Assembly (NCBI RefSeq): GCF_018139145.2
Contig: NC_059487.1
Coordinates: 5,105,792-5,169,791, forward strand
Source of the DNA: Gymnogyps californianus
Lineage: Eukaryota > Chordata > Aves > Accipitriformes > Cathartidae
Length of the DNA: 64,000 nucleotides
Direction of reading: 5' to 3'
The notes below the pieces were generated by a model. That model ran no database searches and was not told where the DNA came from. It worked only from the letters and a program-made list of their open reading frames with translations. A program made the translations under genes and the position numbers. Positions 25,579 through 38,358 of the stretch are shown one piece after another. The first letter of the stretch is position 1. Each line of letters starts with the position of its first letter.

Positions 25579-27483
25579 AAAAGTGAGCATTAATGCACTG
25601 TGAGTCTCTTGTCGCTGGTCTGTTGTTAGCCCTGTGACACTGAACAAGCACTGATCCTGGAGAAAGTTGATGGGTTTTACTTGCTTCTGGAAAAATGTGG
25701 AGGAGTGGATTCCCCTCCCTACTCCATGCCTCTTGCACAGGGCCCTTTTACTGCTCCATCGTCCATTAAAATGAAGGTAAAAGGCTTAAAAAGCAGGATG
25801 GCGAGCAGTAGGCCCAGCATTATGCAATTCCATTTCTGGGTCTTCTGTCCACTCTGCTCAGAAATCATTGCCAGTTGGTAGATAGTTTGGTGGACTTGCA
25901 GAAAATGAGCTGGAGTTTGTTTATGAGAAGAGACAGAGCAATGTCATGGGTCCAAATCCGATTCCACTCTTTTGTTCTTGTTGGGGTGCTCATTGGAGAA
26001 GCCTGTCATTGTACGTGGAGTCCACGGTGCCCTCTCTCTGGTCCTAGCCTGTGCAGGATAGGATCAAATGCATACTGATGGGGCTTTGCAGCACGTTCTG
26101 CAGCTGTATTCCAGCCCACAGCCTCCCGAAGCTGCCAGCCACGTGAAACCAGGATGTACAACGGGCTTAAATCCATTTTCTAAATAGAATTTTGCCTGCA
26201 AAAAAAAATCGGATGCCAAAATGTCAGGCTGCAAACCCCAACTGCCGAGCAGTTCTTTTTCCTGTGAGAAGGAAGAACTCTGGTGAAAACCAAAAAAATA
26301 ATAATCCAGCCCTGTGTCAGGAACAAAGGTCGCTGCCTCTGCAGCAGCCAAGTGCGTAGCCCAAGGCCAGTCAACATCTTGAGCCTTCTACCGTGGCTTT
26401 GGGACCTTTTACAAAAGCTGGGCACGTTTCCAGCGCTGAGCTGTAAGAAGGACAGTTGACCCATGTTGCACCTGGGGCATCTCGGCCTTATTTCAGTTTC
26501 ACACAAGGCTTTGTCTAGGTTTATTTTATTTAATGGGCTTTTTTTTTTTTTTCCTGGTTATACTGTCACAGGAAATTCTCACTGTTCTATTACTTTTTTC
26601 CTGCTGGAACTAGCCTTAAAATAAAATGAATAAATAAATATATATGCATACATATAAAAATATGCAGACAGGAAAGCTATTCAGATCTGGAGAGGCCTTG
26701 ATAACGCTGCTGATGAGGTTGCCAGCTTTCTCTGAGTCTGAGCTGAACAATTCCCCACCACCTCCCCAGCCCCTGGGAACTTAAGCGGTGGTAGCTGTGA
26801 AGCTTCTAATTCTGACTGCAGGTGTTTGGTTTGAAAGACACCACATGCCATGTTGTAATCGCATTTAGGAAAAAGGTAATTAAATAAAAATACAGATGTG
26901 TTACAGTCACAGTTCCTGAACATCTGAAATGCCCGTCAGTTTAAAAAAAGTAAAGATTAAATCTCTCTAAAGGAGCACTATCCTCTCGTCTTTTGTAATA
27001 TTATCCAGTATTAGTATTTTAAATTTAAAAAAAAAAAAAGAGAGAGTTTTGAATGTCAACATCTGCTCTTAGCCATCTCTTTACAGCAGGAACATTGTGT
27101 TTAAAAACAAACAAGATAGGAATGCCTCAACTCCCCTCATTCTGCTGCTCTGCATATCCAAATATTCTTGCTAGTGTTTACTTGTTGCACATTCTGCTCC
27201 ATCATCAGTGTTTAGCACCATTTTCTTAAGGCACGGTAGATTATCAAAACCATTCCTGGGGTGCAAAGTAGTAGCTAGACCTGTTCAGCTTTTGTTAAGA
27301 CAAATTGGATAGTCACTGATCTTGCTCTTTTGAATCATTAACTTAAAATGTGTAAATGCCAGTATGTTCTGAATAAATTGCATGAAAACATTATTTTGAA
27401 AAACGTTAGCCAGCTCTCTGTTCAGTAGTAACGATGATCGTAGTAATGATAACAATAAACTAACTATGGAATTCATCTGGTCT
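25579..27483. other. Non-coding DNA, no gene recognised
   Basis: At 25741-25785 'gtccattaaaatgaaggtaa' faintly recalls palindromic amniote elements ('ccattgaaatcaatggcaa'), too weak to annotate. A T-run lies near 26540, an AT-rich patch with ATA and AAT repeats at 26625-26665, and a poly(A) stretch at 27029-27041. Frames of up to 108 codons near 26.1-26.5 kb resemble no protein. Confidence 0.6.
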
Positions 27484-27597
27484 CAATCCAGCAAAACATT
27501 TAATCCCATGCTTAACTTTTTAAGCATGTGTGCATTCCTGTTCATCAGATTTAAGCATATGCTTTAGCTCTTTGCTCTACTGCTGCTTGATTCCAGC
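27484..27597. mobile_element. Palindromic MITE-like relic (ancient amniote family)
   Basis: The left arm reads 'caatccagcaaaacatttaa', then 'tcccatgcttaacttt'. The right arm reads 'tttaagcatatgctttagct', then 'ctttgct', and the segment ends near 'gattccag'. This is the layout of an old amniote repeat whose arms read about 'cagcaaagcacttaagcaca' and 'tgcttaactttaagcatg' with a mirrored second half. Within the left half CATGCTTAA (27507-27515) and TTAAGCATG (27520-27528) are perfect inverted arms around a 4-base loop. It was probably a non-autonomous DNA transposon; the family name is not certain to me. Confidence 0.55.
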
Positions 27598-30500
27598 AAG
27601 CACCGCTCCTGTTGTTTGTTTGAGATGTGCTATTTCTGGTTTTGACTGGCTAGAATAAACCTTTGGAATTAGCAAATGCTGAAGAAGGGCTAATATATTA
27701 ATTATCTAGTATAATTTGGGGGGGTTACAACAACAGCTGAGTGGTGTTAGCCTGCTTGTTTACTACATATTTTACAGGCTTGTTGGTCTCTCCTTGCCAC
27801 TGTTTAACCCTTTTTCTGTAGTGCTACCTGAGGGAAGGAGATCCTCAGCTGTGAGTGGAGGCTATTAGCCTTGGAGGAAGAGTATGAAGGTACCAAGCCT
27901 GGTGACATTAGTGTGAATCTTTCCAGTAATGCTTGGAGGTTCTTTTAAAGCCTGAGCTCTTGTAATCTTGCTCTTTCTTTGAACTCTTGCTTTCAATATA
28001 CAAAAAATAAACCCCAGCACATTTCTTCTGTATAGAGGTGCAAACCCACACATTTCTAGTCTTCATGGTGTGGTGGAAGAGAGCTTGAAACGTGATGTGG
28101 TTATTATGTTCTAGGCTCCAAAATCACAAAGCAAATAAAAACTCCCCTACATTTCTTATTATTTTTTCATGATTTTCAAGCCAATTTCAAGCCTTTCTGA
28201 GACCTGACAGGTTTTGAGCACTTAGTCCTGGTAATTCCTTGAGCCCCTGAAGCCTAGCTTATGGGGAATCAGATTTTTATTGAACTTTTTAGAAAATTCA
28301 TCCTTCCTTGCTGTGTCGAGCGTTATAGAAACACCACATGAGAGAGAGTCAGGGCTTTAAAGTCTGTACCATCTAAAATGATTGCCGAAGAGTAGGAATT
28401 ACAACTGCAACAAGTTTCGTCATCTCAGACCCCATTTTGCAGCATTCACGTAGGAGCGGAGCCCTAATGCAGCACCCAGCTCCTTGCGTGCATGGCTAAG
28501 CGAGGCTGCAGGTCTGAGCTTCAGGGTGCCAGGGGATTTCTCGGGGCTGCCACGGTGTCAGCACATGCAGGGATGCCACGCGTCTGTGCGTGCAGCCATG
28601 TGAAGGCACCGGCGAGAAGGGGGAGCACAGATTTCCAGCAGGCCCCTGAGAGTACTGACTTTCCAATTGGACTCGTTGGGTTATTATTAAATGCCTACAA
28701 AATACATGAGAATCCTGACATTGTCTCAACTGGTCTTTGAATCAGGGGCTCTTAAACAGAGGATATGCTATTCTTCTTTTGTTCCACATTCCCATAATGC
28801 TTTTAAAAGAAAAGAAAGAAAAAATAAACCCAAACAAAACAAAAAACCCAAACCTGAAACGTGATGTCAGTTTTACCCTGAAAGCCAGAGGTGGAAGGGA
28901 TGGTTAGCCAAGATTAAAGTCATAGGCTTTGCAATTTCTTTATGTAAGTTATGGCTGTATGTCAGTAGCAGTAAGCAAAGCAAAATGCACTAGCTAGACC
29001 GGTGTTCTGTTCAGTTGCCTGGGGCCTCAACTGAAATTTAATAAGCAAATGTAAGATTTTAGTGCTTTGGAATGGAAACTTTATGGTAACTTCTTTCTGC
29101 AGCCCCTTTTTAAGTGATGTATCACATGTAGGGTTTGTGCAGTGCACCTTCGATGCTGAATCCAGTTCTGTTGTGCTGTCAGCCCTACCCTTTCTCTCTG
29201 GGTCGGGCAGCGTCAGCGTGGTACCGTGCCTGGTTCTTGCAGTGAGGTGGCAGACTGGACTGTATAAAGCTGTGGCCGTCCTCTCACAGGGTGGAGCCAG
29301 GTGAACCTTCAGGTCACAGACCAAGCTGGTGTTGAATACAATTATGGCTGGGTATCTTCCCTGCAGCTCCCATTCACATGGCTTCTGATGCTAATGGCTA
29401 AGGCAGGCGGGGGAATCTCTACTGGAGATTTTTTTTTTTAAGTCAGGGGTTACCAAATCATGTTCAGGAATGGCTTATTGAGAGTAGATCCTGGCTTGGG
29501 GGTGAGAGAAAAGGGGCATAACTTCTTCTAGTGCTGTTTGTTCTTATTCATTGAGTCATTCTTCAGCTTTCAAAACACAGAGGTCTTCTGTGGGATTCTC
29601 TGATTATTTTTTTTTTCAAGACATGAATTCATTTATTGCTCAAGGAGTTGCCTGTCAGGCCATGTTTGACTCACCAGTGAGGATGCAGAACCCTCTCACG
29701 GGAAATGAGGGGAAAAAAGCTCCTAATTTTAAATATCCAGCACCTCTGTTCCCTGCACAACAGTAGGTGAGGAATGCATGCTCTCCTCTGTTGCCAGCTT
29801 GTGTTTTGCTGTATCTGATATTTACAGTTTCTTCATTATGGTGGTTCATGGAGACTTGTTGTAAGCTGTTTCCTCGTCTCTCTCCAAGCATGAAAATATA
29901 GTCTTGAGGGTTGTGTTTAGAATCAGATCGTATCAGTAGCTGTTGGCAGGAATGCACTGAGATGGCAAAGGGAGCTTTACTCTTTCCCTAGCTCCCTACC
30001 ACTCTTTCCCATTAGTACCAGCTGGTACAGCCCATTTGTCTGGGATTTTCTGCGTGTTGCTCAATACCTCCAACATCCATTGCTGTCTTAGGAGATGAAG
30101 CAGCTGAACAATTCTCAAGAAGTGCTTAGCATCTTGACTTCAGTCTAACCAGGAAAAAAAAAAATTCTCTTTACCTTGCACAACTGACTATTCCAACTTT
30201 ATGTCCTAACAGCATGTGCAGGTGGTGTGCAAATGGCCAGTCAAACATGGAGACCCCTCTGGAGGGAAATACATAAAAGCCAGCCGTGATTCTTATGCTC
30301 CTTGGGTACCTCTTGTATGCTTTTCCTGGGTTAGGGCCCAAGATGAGGCTGTCTCACTATGCATATTCAGCCATGGTTACTGAGGACAGAAATTACGTAT
30401 ACTCTGTTTCAAAAACCATGTCTCTGTATCGGTAAAGTCTTTAGAGTTCAGCCAGTGAAAGGTCCCCCATGATAATAAACCACCATTCATTCCTCTTGCC

Positions 30501-31879
30501 TTCTCACGCGTGTGTTTATTTCTGTTTGCTCCTTTCTTTTTTGCAGATGGCAGATAAATCTTTTTTGGCTTTGCAGCCTTTTCTCAATCATCTTTCCTTT
30601 TGTATCTCCAGCAATGTGCAAATCTGATGGTTTGCTATTTCTGCTAAGCATATTTCTTTTCCATGCTGTTGCATTGTCTAATTCTTGTGCTTTTTTGCTG
30701 GGTGAAAGAAGAGACAAATTTCCAGTAGGCAAAAAATAAACCATCCCCAGCTCATGAAAGAAATGAACCCTTTTTAATCACTGCTATAAAATGTAATAGT
30801 TTGATGTGAGTTCCTTGTGAAGGTTGGAAGACTGACCAATAGGTCCCCGAGAAGCATCTTTTGATGTGTCTATTGGATCAATTGGAATTGTATTGCACAC
30901 AAGGAGAACAATACCGCACGAGCCCTTGAAGTGGAGTGAACACAGATGACATTTTTATTCATTCTCAGCCAGATTGCTTGGTATTGTGTCCTTTCTGTGA
31001 AAAATGACACTCTGGCAACAGGCCACTGACTGCAAAACAACTTGGCATGGGCCTCCTGTTTGTCTCAGCCTGAGCTGAGCATCACCAGAGATGCCAGGCT
31101 GCTAGCCACAAGCTGAGAGTGTTAAAGCACCATCTTTCTTTAATCAGCATCTCTCTACCATTTTTGGTGGAAAATACTTGAGAGATAGTTCCTGACTGTT
31201 TAGATCTTTGGTGGCATCAGCGATGGTAGTTTGCTTTCCCCTTGGTTAAGAGCTTTAGCTCTCCTGGCTCGGAATGACTGGCAAGCTTGGCGCAGTCTAG
31301 CCAGCCCTAAACAAATTATTTTTCAGAGCTTCTGATTCTGTGCTTCCCATCTCCTTTTTCTTTTCTTGCATCTTAAGTGGAATTTTTGAAAGCCTTCAAG
31401 TGATTAGGAAAACAAATCTGATTGACTTCCAGTTTCATCTGAACCACCATAGTTACTGCAGCAGGTACTGACGTAGCCAAAACCCCACAGATTTCCCTCA
31501 GACTTTTGAGAGGGCAACTCCACAGTTTGTCTCTGACTGAGAGCTTTCATGAGATGACTAGGTATGCTGTGGACAAGGTGACACTGAGCTGTGGGTTGTA
31601 TTGTAGCTGGGGTCTTGGCATCAAAACCAGGTGTAATACTGGGCCATTTCCACCGTTATCCAATAATCCATGTCATAAATCATCTTTCCAAGGTCCCTGT
31701 TGGGTCTTTCTGGCTTCTAAGAAAGTAGTTTAAATGGAGAAAATAGGGGAAGATTGTCGTCTTCAAAGCACAACAGTTTAACTGTTAATTTTGTAGGATG
31801 CCCAGATATTTTATTCAAGTTAAGTGTTTTTTGTTCCATCCAAGTAGGAGTGTGGTAAGATATACAACAGCCACCACTG
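27598..31879. other. Non-coding DNA, no gene recognised
   Basis: Frames of at most about 120 codons lie on both strands. A GC-richer patch at 28.45-28.65 kb has scattered CpGs but not enough to call an island. 28800-28856 is an A-rich simple tract with 'caaacaaaac' type units. A T-run occurs near 29430. No repeat family or RNA gene is recognised. Confidence 0.6.
28800..28856. repeat. A-rich low-complexity tract
   Basis: The run is almost entirely A with spaced G and C ('aaaagaaaagaaagaaaaaa', then 'aaacaaaac' units). It may be the worn poly(A)-like tail of an unidentifiable retroelement, but no body is recognisable beside it. Confidence 0.7.
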
Positions 31880-31998
31880 TGCACTAGGAGACACTGGACT
31901 GAAAAACTGGATGTGAATTTCTGTTCTGCCTGCTGGAACCGGGCGCTCTCTGTGCCTACTGCTGTGGAGTGGGTATTTCCCTAACCTAAATAGTTGCG
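31880..31998 (+). repeat. Possible MIR-type SINE relic, sense
   Basis: Blocks in MIR order are 'gcactaggagacactggact', 'gatgtgaatttctgttctgc' (for 'gggttctattcccagctctgc'), 'gctctctgtgcctactgctg' (for 'cctctctgtgcctcagtttc') and 'gagtgggtatttccctaac' (for 'aatggg.ataat'). Spacing is roughly right apart from a deletion around the 'tgtgaccttgg' core. Confidence 0.45.
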
Positions 31999-33900
31999 TT
32001 TTTCTGAAGTAAGGACAATATCTTCGCTTTCAGCTCTGATGCAGTGTGACATGTACAGTAGGACCTGTCATAATTCATGAAGTCAGTTCTGTTTCAATGT
32101 TAATAAGTCCTTAATCAAGTCATTTGTTTCATCCAGGATGTCACATTTAGCAGTGGATTGTGAAATGCTTGAAAACTGGAATCATAGGAGCATTATTTAA
32201 TGCTAAGTGTTATTCGCATCATATCTGAAGCTGGAACATGCCAGGAAAAAATCCTTCACATTCTGCAACTAACATATCTGAGCTTTCAGGATCAATCATG
32301 AGTTGGCTGGGTACGTACGCTATTTCTCTCTGTTTATGTGCGGCATAATATTATATGCTATATTCGGTAACTCATTCTCACTTTGCTTATCTGCTACCTA
32401 TTTTCTATGGCTGGTTCTTTTGCTTTATAAAATAATACTGTGCAACGTTGGACAAATCACTTTAAACCAAGATTGGCACTTTAAGTCCAACAGAAAATAA
32501 CTGAAACTTAAAACTAGTAGTCCTCATTCTAGTCTGTTTGTCATATGTAAGGAAAAAGAAGAGGTTTGAGCCAAGCAGCTGCTGGTGGGATTAAGTGGGA
32601 AGCTATCCAGAGAGACCAGGTTTATGATTATCATCTCCTGTTCTTGATGTTGTCTTCAAGAGGAACAGAGCTAAGGGCTAAAATTGTATCTTTAATATCT
32701 AGTTCCTGTAAGTCTTTTCCACTTGCAAAGAAGAAAACGAAGCCGTAGTGAATTCATGGCAAATATTGTCCCAGTGCATTTTCCTTCTCTATTTAAATTA
32801 CATTTAATGTTGTGCCATTTTTTCTTATAAGCTTGTTTCTGTCTGCAAATAGGTATGTTACATACTGTCAGCAATAATAAAAAACATACCTGTATATGCG
32901 ACATATGTTGCTATACAGCAATGTCATTATGTGCAAAATTTCTGCAGAGTGAAACATTGAAAAGTCATTTTTTTGCCTTAGGGAACTGTTTGCATTTATA
33001 TTGTAAATCTGTCTTACTGTTGCGTCCTTCTTGTGAACCAGACCCCTTGTGGTAGGTACTGTGAAGACACGGAAGAAGGAGTCCTGGTCATATCTATGAG
33101 GAAAACATTTTGGTTTGGGTTTTTTCCCCAGTTTATGTCCTGAAATACTCAGTAAAGAATGGTGTAAAAAGGGAATTATAAAATATTTCTTCAGATTTTA
33201 TTTTGTGTTTCCACATGCTCAATCAAAATGAATCCTTCCCAGTTCCAACCAGTTGATCAAAAATACTGTTTTAAGGATCCATGTTTTCTGCAAAAATTTT
33301 GCATTCTCCTAAAAGCTATTTTTCACTATAAAATGTTTTATTTGAATGTAGTCCAAGTCATAATGAGTGCTGGAGCAATTAAAGTATCAGCCACTATAAG
33401 GAGTCTTGGGAGCACAGGAGACAGATAGGATCAGGGCTTAAGCTACTGAAATACCTTTTATGAGAAATAAAGATTTCACAAACCTCAGTTTCAAACAAAA
33501 TAGTTGACATATGCTAAGCTCAAAATACTAAACTTCTTCTCCTGCCCTCTCCCACTAAACAAATAAAGATCTATGAAATATTCAAACTTTATATATGCAG
33601 GAAGAAAGAAAACATTTTATTTTAAAATTTTTGGCAGGTGCTCAGATATTTATGATAATGGGATCATAAAATGACATGGAAAGGTTAGTGGGAAAGGGGT
33701 GGTGGGAATTTTGAGTATGACTTTGTAAACTGTCGCATTTGTTAAATCTTAAACTTCAAATTCTAGCCTTTACATGTGTCGTAGTGTAGATATTGTGGGT
33801 TAGGAAACTCTTAAATTAATGAAGTGTTTATGTGTAGGGCTGGATCATGCCTTCATATACTGCCATCAATTGAATTCCTTTTATTTAATTCTTGTAACCA
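31999..33900. other. Non-coding AT-rich DNA, no gene recognised
   Basis: Only frames under about 75 codons are present. 33421-33440 'ggatcagggcttaagctact' faintly recalls the 3' edge of an amniote palindromic repeat, too short to call. Otherwise the sequence looks unique. Confidence 0.6.
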
Positions 33901-33904
33901 TTAC

Positions 33905-34200
33905 CCTTAAAAAAAAAAAAAAAAGAAAAGCCTTTTAAATATTTTTCATTAACACATACTATTAAGTGGGTAAGTGCCCTAAGTATAGTTTAATTTAATT
34001 TAGATTTAACAGCAACATTTTTCCCATACTAATTAAATGCCAGTTTGTTATTAAGAAAATATTTATTGAAGTTGAACTTGGTGATAGATACATATCTATC
34101 ACATCACTGTTAAACCTCATTAAATAGTGTTTTAATTGCAATTTGTTTTTAATTACCATTCATTAAGCATATTATTAAATCTAAATTGCATGCTTATGAA
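33905..34200. other. AT-rich stretch with homeodomain-like cores; candidate conserved non-coding element
   Basis: After a poly(A) run at about 33909-33924 the sequence is dense in TAAT, ATTA and TTAATT cores, and at 34081-34102 it carries a near-perfect palindrome. Vertebrate developmental enhancers often look like this. Conservation cannot be seen from one sequence, so enhancer function is only a suggestion. Confidence 0.3.
34081..34102. repeat. 22-base inverted repeat, 10-base perfect arms
   Basis: GTGATAGATA (34081-34090) and TATCTATCAC (34093-34102) are exact reverse complements separated by only CA. The arms contain GATA and its complement TATC facing each other, so paired GATA-factor sites are one reading and a small cruciform another. 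Confidence 0.85.
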
Positions 34201-35543
34201 AGACGGGTTTGCCAATACAAGTGGCTGAGGCCCTTAACTACTGCCTTACTTCTAGGTTCCCATAATTTGAGGTGTGTAGGGAGAAAGTTTGGTCTATTTA
34301 CATTATTTCTAACAGTGTGCTCTCCCTCCCTCCCTCGCTGCCTGTGTCTCCCATCTTTATTAAATAGAATTTATAGCATCTGAGCCAGTCAACAGAAATA
34401 AAAGGAAAATAAAGTATGAAAAAAGGTGACAAAACAGCTCTTTGGGTGAGGAAGCAGGGAAGCAGCAGGGAGGAGGCTGAAGCAAAGAGGGAATACAGGC
34501 AGGGAAAACAGAAGTTAAACAGGGCATTGAAACCAATTATCTAAATTAAAAGAAGTAGAGGATGGGGACTGGATGCCTGAAGGATGCAGAGGGATACGGC
34601 TAATGGTTTGCAGAGCTTTTTCTCTTTGGCTTATCGTGGCAAGTCTGGCCAGGGTCAGTCACCGTTACCATCTGATGACAGCCCGGTGGCTTTTCAGCAA
34701 AATGAGTTGCTGGTCTCAGTCCACGTGGTGCACAGCTGCCAGCGTGGGCAGGCCTCGTCCCCGAGATCAGGACAGAAGCATGCTGCTTGGTGGTTGTGCA
34801 GTATCAGTTCACAAATAATAGTTACAAAGACAGCCCAATGCTTTTCAGTTTTTCTGAATTATTTTCCAGAGGCAGTGCTGCCCCCCTTTAGAAGTGTCAC
34901 TCAAATGAACAGCCTCATGGGATGCCTGAACTTGCTTTTCGTAGTCATGTTTGCTAGGTTTCTTAGGAGTAGTCCATGAACCTAAGCAAGCTGAAAAATC
35001 CTGAAATAGAACGTTTTCCTTTATAAGGATATCAGTTCTTTGAACAAAAAGACCCTATTGAGTTGTGTTTTTAAAGGCTGGATGTTTTTTTAAATCTTAA
35101 AAGAAGAGAGTCCTTTGGAGCCTTTCATCTAGGAATGATGCTCTCTTTTTGCCAGAAAGGAGGAAAGACTGGGAAGAAGGGGTGTAAGTGTGCTCTTCTG
35201 ATGGAGACCAGCTTAACATAACCAGTTAGCAAACTGGAGAGCCATTCCCAAGGCAGACGGAGGGGCGGTAACAGACAAAAGGCATGCTCCTTTATGGAGC
35301 GTAGTGTTGGCATCCTCTAGGACACCAGTGTCTGACCCTGTCTGAGCACTCGGGGAGGAATTAATGGGGATGGGGGGCTGTTGGGCAATGCCATAGGGGT
35401 GAAAAGACAGTTGTATGATGGAAATAGCTGAAGTAGCCTGAGGTATTGCAGGCTTTCCCATGGGCTGGATAAGGAAACGCAGTAAGGCTCTGTACATTGA
35501 CACTCTTTGACTCTGGTTCTTCTTGCCTTGAAGGATGGTTTTG
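34201..35543. other. Non-coding DNA, no gene recognised
   Basis: A short CCCT tract lies at 34323-34337. Overlapping plus-strand frames of 81 and 131 codons at 34.57-34.98 kb, and minus-strand frames at 35.2-35.57 kb, resemble no family and conflict with one another. I see no exon or repeat. Confidence 0.55.
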
Positions 35544-35605
35544 TGCCATTTGACTCCAATGGATTATCTCCAATTCACAGTCCAGTTTAAATCAGATGCA
35601 GGACT
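35544..35605. repeat. Relic of an amniote palindromic MITE-like repeat
   Basis: 'gccatttgactccaatggat' followed by 'tatctccaattcacagtcca' and 'gtttaaatcagatgcag' parallels the common amniote element 'ccattgacttcaatggagtt', 'actcc.gatttacaccagtg', 'taaatgagatcagaat'. Three blocks occur in order over about 60 bases. It is the same broad class as the relics at 4263 and 38298. Presumed non-autonomous DNA transposon; inactive. Confidence 0.5.
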
Positions 35606-38297
35606 TCTTTTCTCCTCTTTCCAATTCATGAATCTCTTTCGAAACCTTCTGTACCAGATGTTACAGTTGTAAACAAATCATCCTAGCAAACCAAAGTGTC
35701 TTCTCATATGTCTGTGTCATAGTAGGCAAGGTCCTAGCATTGGTGCCTCTATCTGCCTGTGAATCTTCTGCTCATAAAAAATTAGTTATACAACGTTTTT
35801 TTTGGCAGATGGGTGTCTTCCATGAAAAAGCCATTTCCATTCCAATACGACAGTGCTTTTATACGGACTGTTTCAGCCCATGTTGCGCAACCCTTTTGCA
35901 CAATGATTCATTATGCTATCTTGCTTCTTGATATGCTGAATCATGGGATGATGCTTTGCCAGCGTCTTTGTATGCCAACAACAACTTGCTCATGTTTCAA
36001 AGTTAGAGAAGGCTGAAGAAATCACTACAGCGCAGGGAGCCTGAACATTTGGCTGAGGGAAGTTCTCAGCAGGCTTTAAAGTCCTCCACATGGGTGGGGA
36101 AGTTACCTTTCAGCTCCTGCTCTCTTTGGAAGGCTGTAGGAAATTGCATATGGCTTCCACTTGTCTTTACAAAGCTGGAGAAGGCCCAGATTCCTGCGCC
36201 CTCTAAACTGATAGCAATCAGCCACTTCTGCACTGTGGCCCCTTAACTGAGAGAACATAAATCAGTCCACCTGTCCACGGAGCACCATCTGCATTCAAAG
36301 GCTTGACCTAGCAGAAACGTGGAACTGTGGAGAAGACTTTGGAAATATCCACGTAGATACATCAGGTGGCTGCTGTGGGATTTCCTGACACGGTCTCCAG
36401 CATGTCAGTGCGAGGAGGCAGCTAAATTAAACCCTTTCCTACTGCAGTAGCCGCAACAGTATACATTTCTCCACATGTTCTTCCATGACTCCTGGGTACA
36501 CTGGGTGCTGGGTTACAGTACAGCTGTTTATTTTCCATAACTCAGGGGTTTGGTAATGATTTCTAACTTCTATTTTAAAAATTAATTTACTTTTTGTCAG
36601 TTATGCACAGGATCCTTGCAGAGGCAAATGATGCTTTCCCTTGGCCATTCTGGAGTTCTTTCTGATTTGTTTTTGTTAAGAGTTTCTAACTGTAACTATT
36701 TGTCTGATCACAGAGAATTCAGAATCAACTGAGTATATTCACAGCTGTTCTGAGAAAAGGGACAAGATTTTGGTCTGAAAGGAATACATTACCCTGCTTG
36801 AAAACAGGGTTTTTAAAGGAAATACTGTTGTATTTTTTAAATGTGTTCTTATTTGGATACTGTATTGCATTTCCCAACGTACTTCAGTTCGTAGCACGGT
36901 ACAATGCAAGTAGTGTGTACCTTATGCACTTTGAACAATCATTTGAAAAGCCGTTGGTTTTCCTATGAAGACACTAGCTCTGAATCCCAATGAAAAAATC
37001 GAGATTATGAAGGTGGTGTCCTAGTAGACCTTAAGGGTACATTTGCACATCTCATTTTTAAGTGTAATTATTACAGCAATTTCATATACAAAAGTATCCA
37101 CTACTTTTAGGTATTAGTACCTGACTGGGACTTCTATAAGTCAGGTGGCTTTAATGCCTTTTCCCCCCCCTGTGCTTATTGCATGTTCATATTCCATGAG
37201 AATCTGTCCATGTGCAGTTAGGCTTTGATGTGAGCTCTAATAAATATCAGATTTTAAAGAGCAGCATGTACATATTTGTCTGACATATGTATGTATAGAA
37301 AAGGTCAAGGGACTTACTGTTAGTGTTTTTATTCAGGGTCGTGGGTATGTGAAACATTCTTCATATGGATGCTGTATTTTCCATAATACTTATATCTCTG
37401 CTTTGGTATTTCTAGTTCAGTGTCTCGGCCATTCTTAAGTGTCATGTATTATTTTTCCATGTATTTATGTGTTTATTAGCTTATGTCTTCATTCCTCATG
37501 TGTCACCTTCTTGTCTCCCCACCTTCCCTCATGCCCAAATGATTTTGCAGGGCTGCCCTGCCACAGAAATGGGTCAGGCAAGTTACAAGAACTGGAGATT
37601 GGTTGGACGGGGATCCACCTAGCAACACCACCACACTAATGCTGGATTGGGAAATTTGCCCTACAGGAGTTTGTCTTGATTAAAGGCTTCAGTCTGTCTT
37701 TGCAACACAAACACAGGAGCCCCCATGCTGCTCTCTGAAATTTACAGCGTATTTTCTTTTTACTCAAGCATATTGAAGCAGAACAGAAGAAAGGATCAAA
37801 GGTACCGTAATGTTTCTATAAACAAGTACTACTTAGTTTGGTTTTTTTTATCTTGGGTTTATTTTTTTCCAAACAAATCTTCTAGGCACATTAGGCTCAG
37901 ATTTCATTTTATTGCCAAATCACCAGCTGGCAACAAAATCACATATGTCTGTGTAAATAAAGTAGATGAGAAGCTGAACAGGAGATTGGGAGATGATTCA
38001 AGCAGTCATATTGGCTTCTACACCTTAAAATTTGACGGGTTTATCTGTCTATTCAGCAATGTCCTGTACAGACCCCTTTTCAGCACGAAATACAGAATTA
38101 CCCCAAGCTGAGATTTTAGTCTGTGGTTTTCCTCCCTTCTAGTGAATTTACAGGAAAACAGATAATTCTCTGGGACTATAACCCAAAAATTCATTTTTTG
38201 TTTGCTCATCAAGCGATGACTAATCCACTCCCTGTTACTCAAATATAGGTGTAACTCTTGTGATGACTGATATTATTATGAAGCATTTTCACTTTGA
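35606..38297. other. Non-coding DNA, no gene recognised
   Basis: Short frames only, up to 128 codons at 37725-38111 with no family resemblance. A C-run lies at about 37163. Several AATAAA-type words occur, as expected in AT-rich DNA, and are not linked to any gene. No repeat is recognised. Confidence 0.6.
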
Positions 38298-38358
38298 GGG
38301 CCCGATGATCCTTCCTTTGAAGATAATGCAATTTTGCAATTGGCTTGAGGGCTCTGTT
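38298..38358. repeat. Relic of an amniote palindromic MITE-like repeat
   Basis: 'gggcccgatgatccttcctt' followed by 'tgaagataatgcaattttgc' and 'aattggcttgagg' parallels the palindromic family 'gggcctgatcctgctcccat', 'tgaagtcaatggcaattttgcc', 'attgacttcaa'. The two halves mirror each other around 'caattttg'. It is short, diverged and inactive. Confidence 0.45.

Noticed and set aside
25741..25790. Possible palindromic MITE fragment
   Set aside because: Only one short block resembles the family, and the mirrored arm is not visible.
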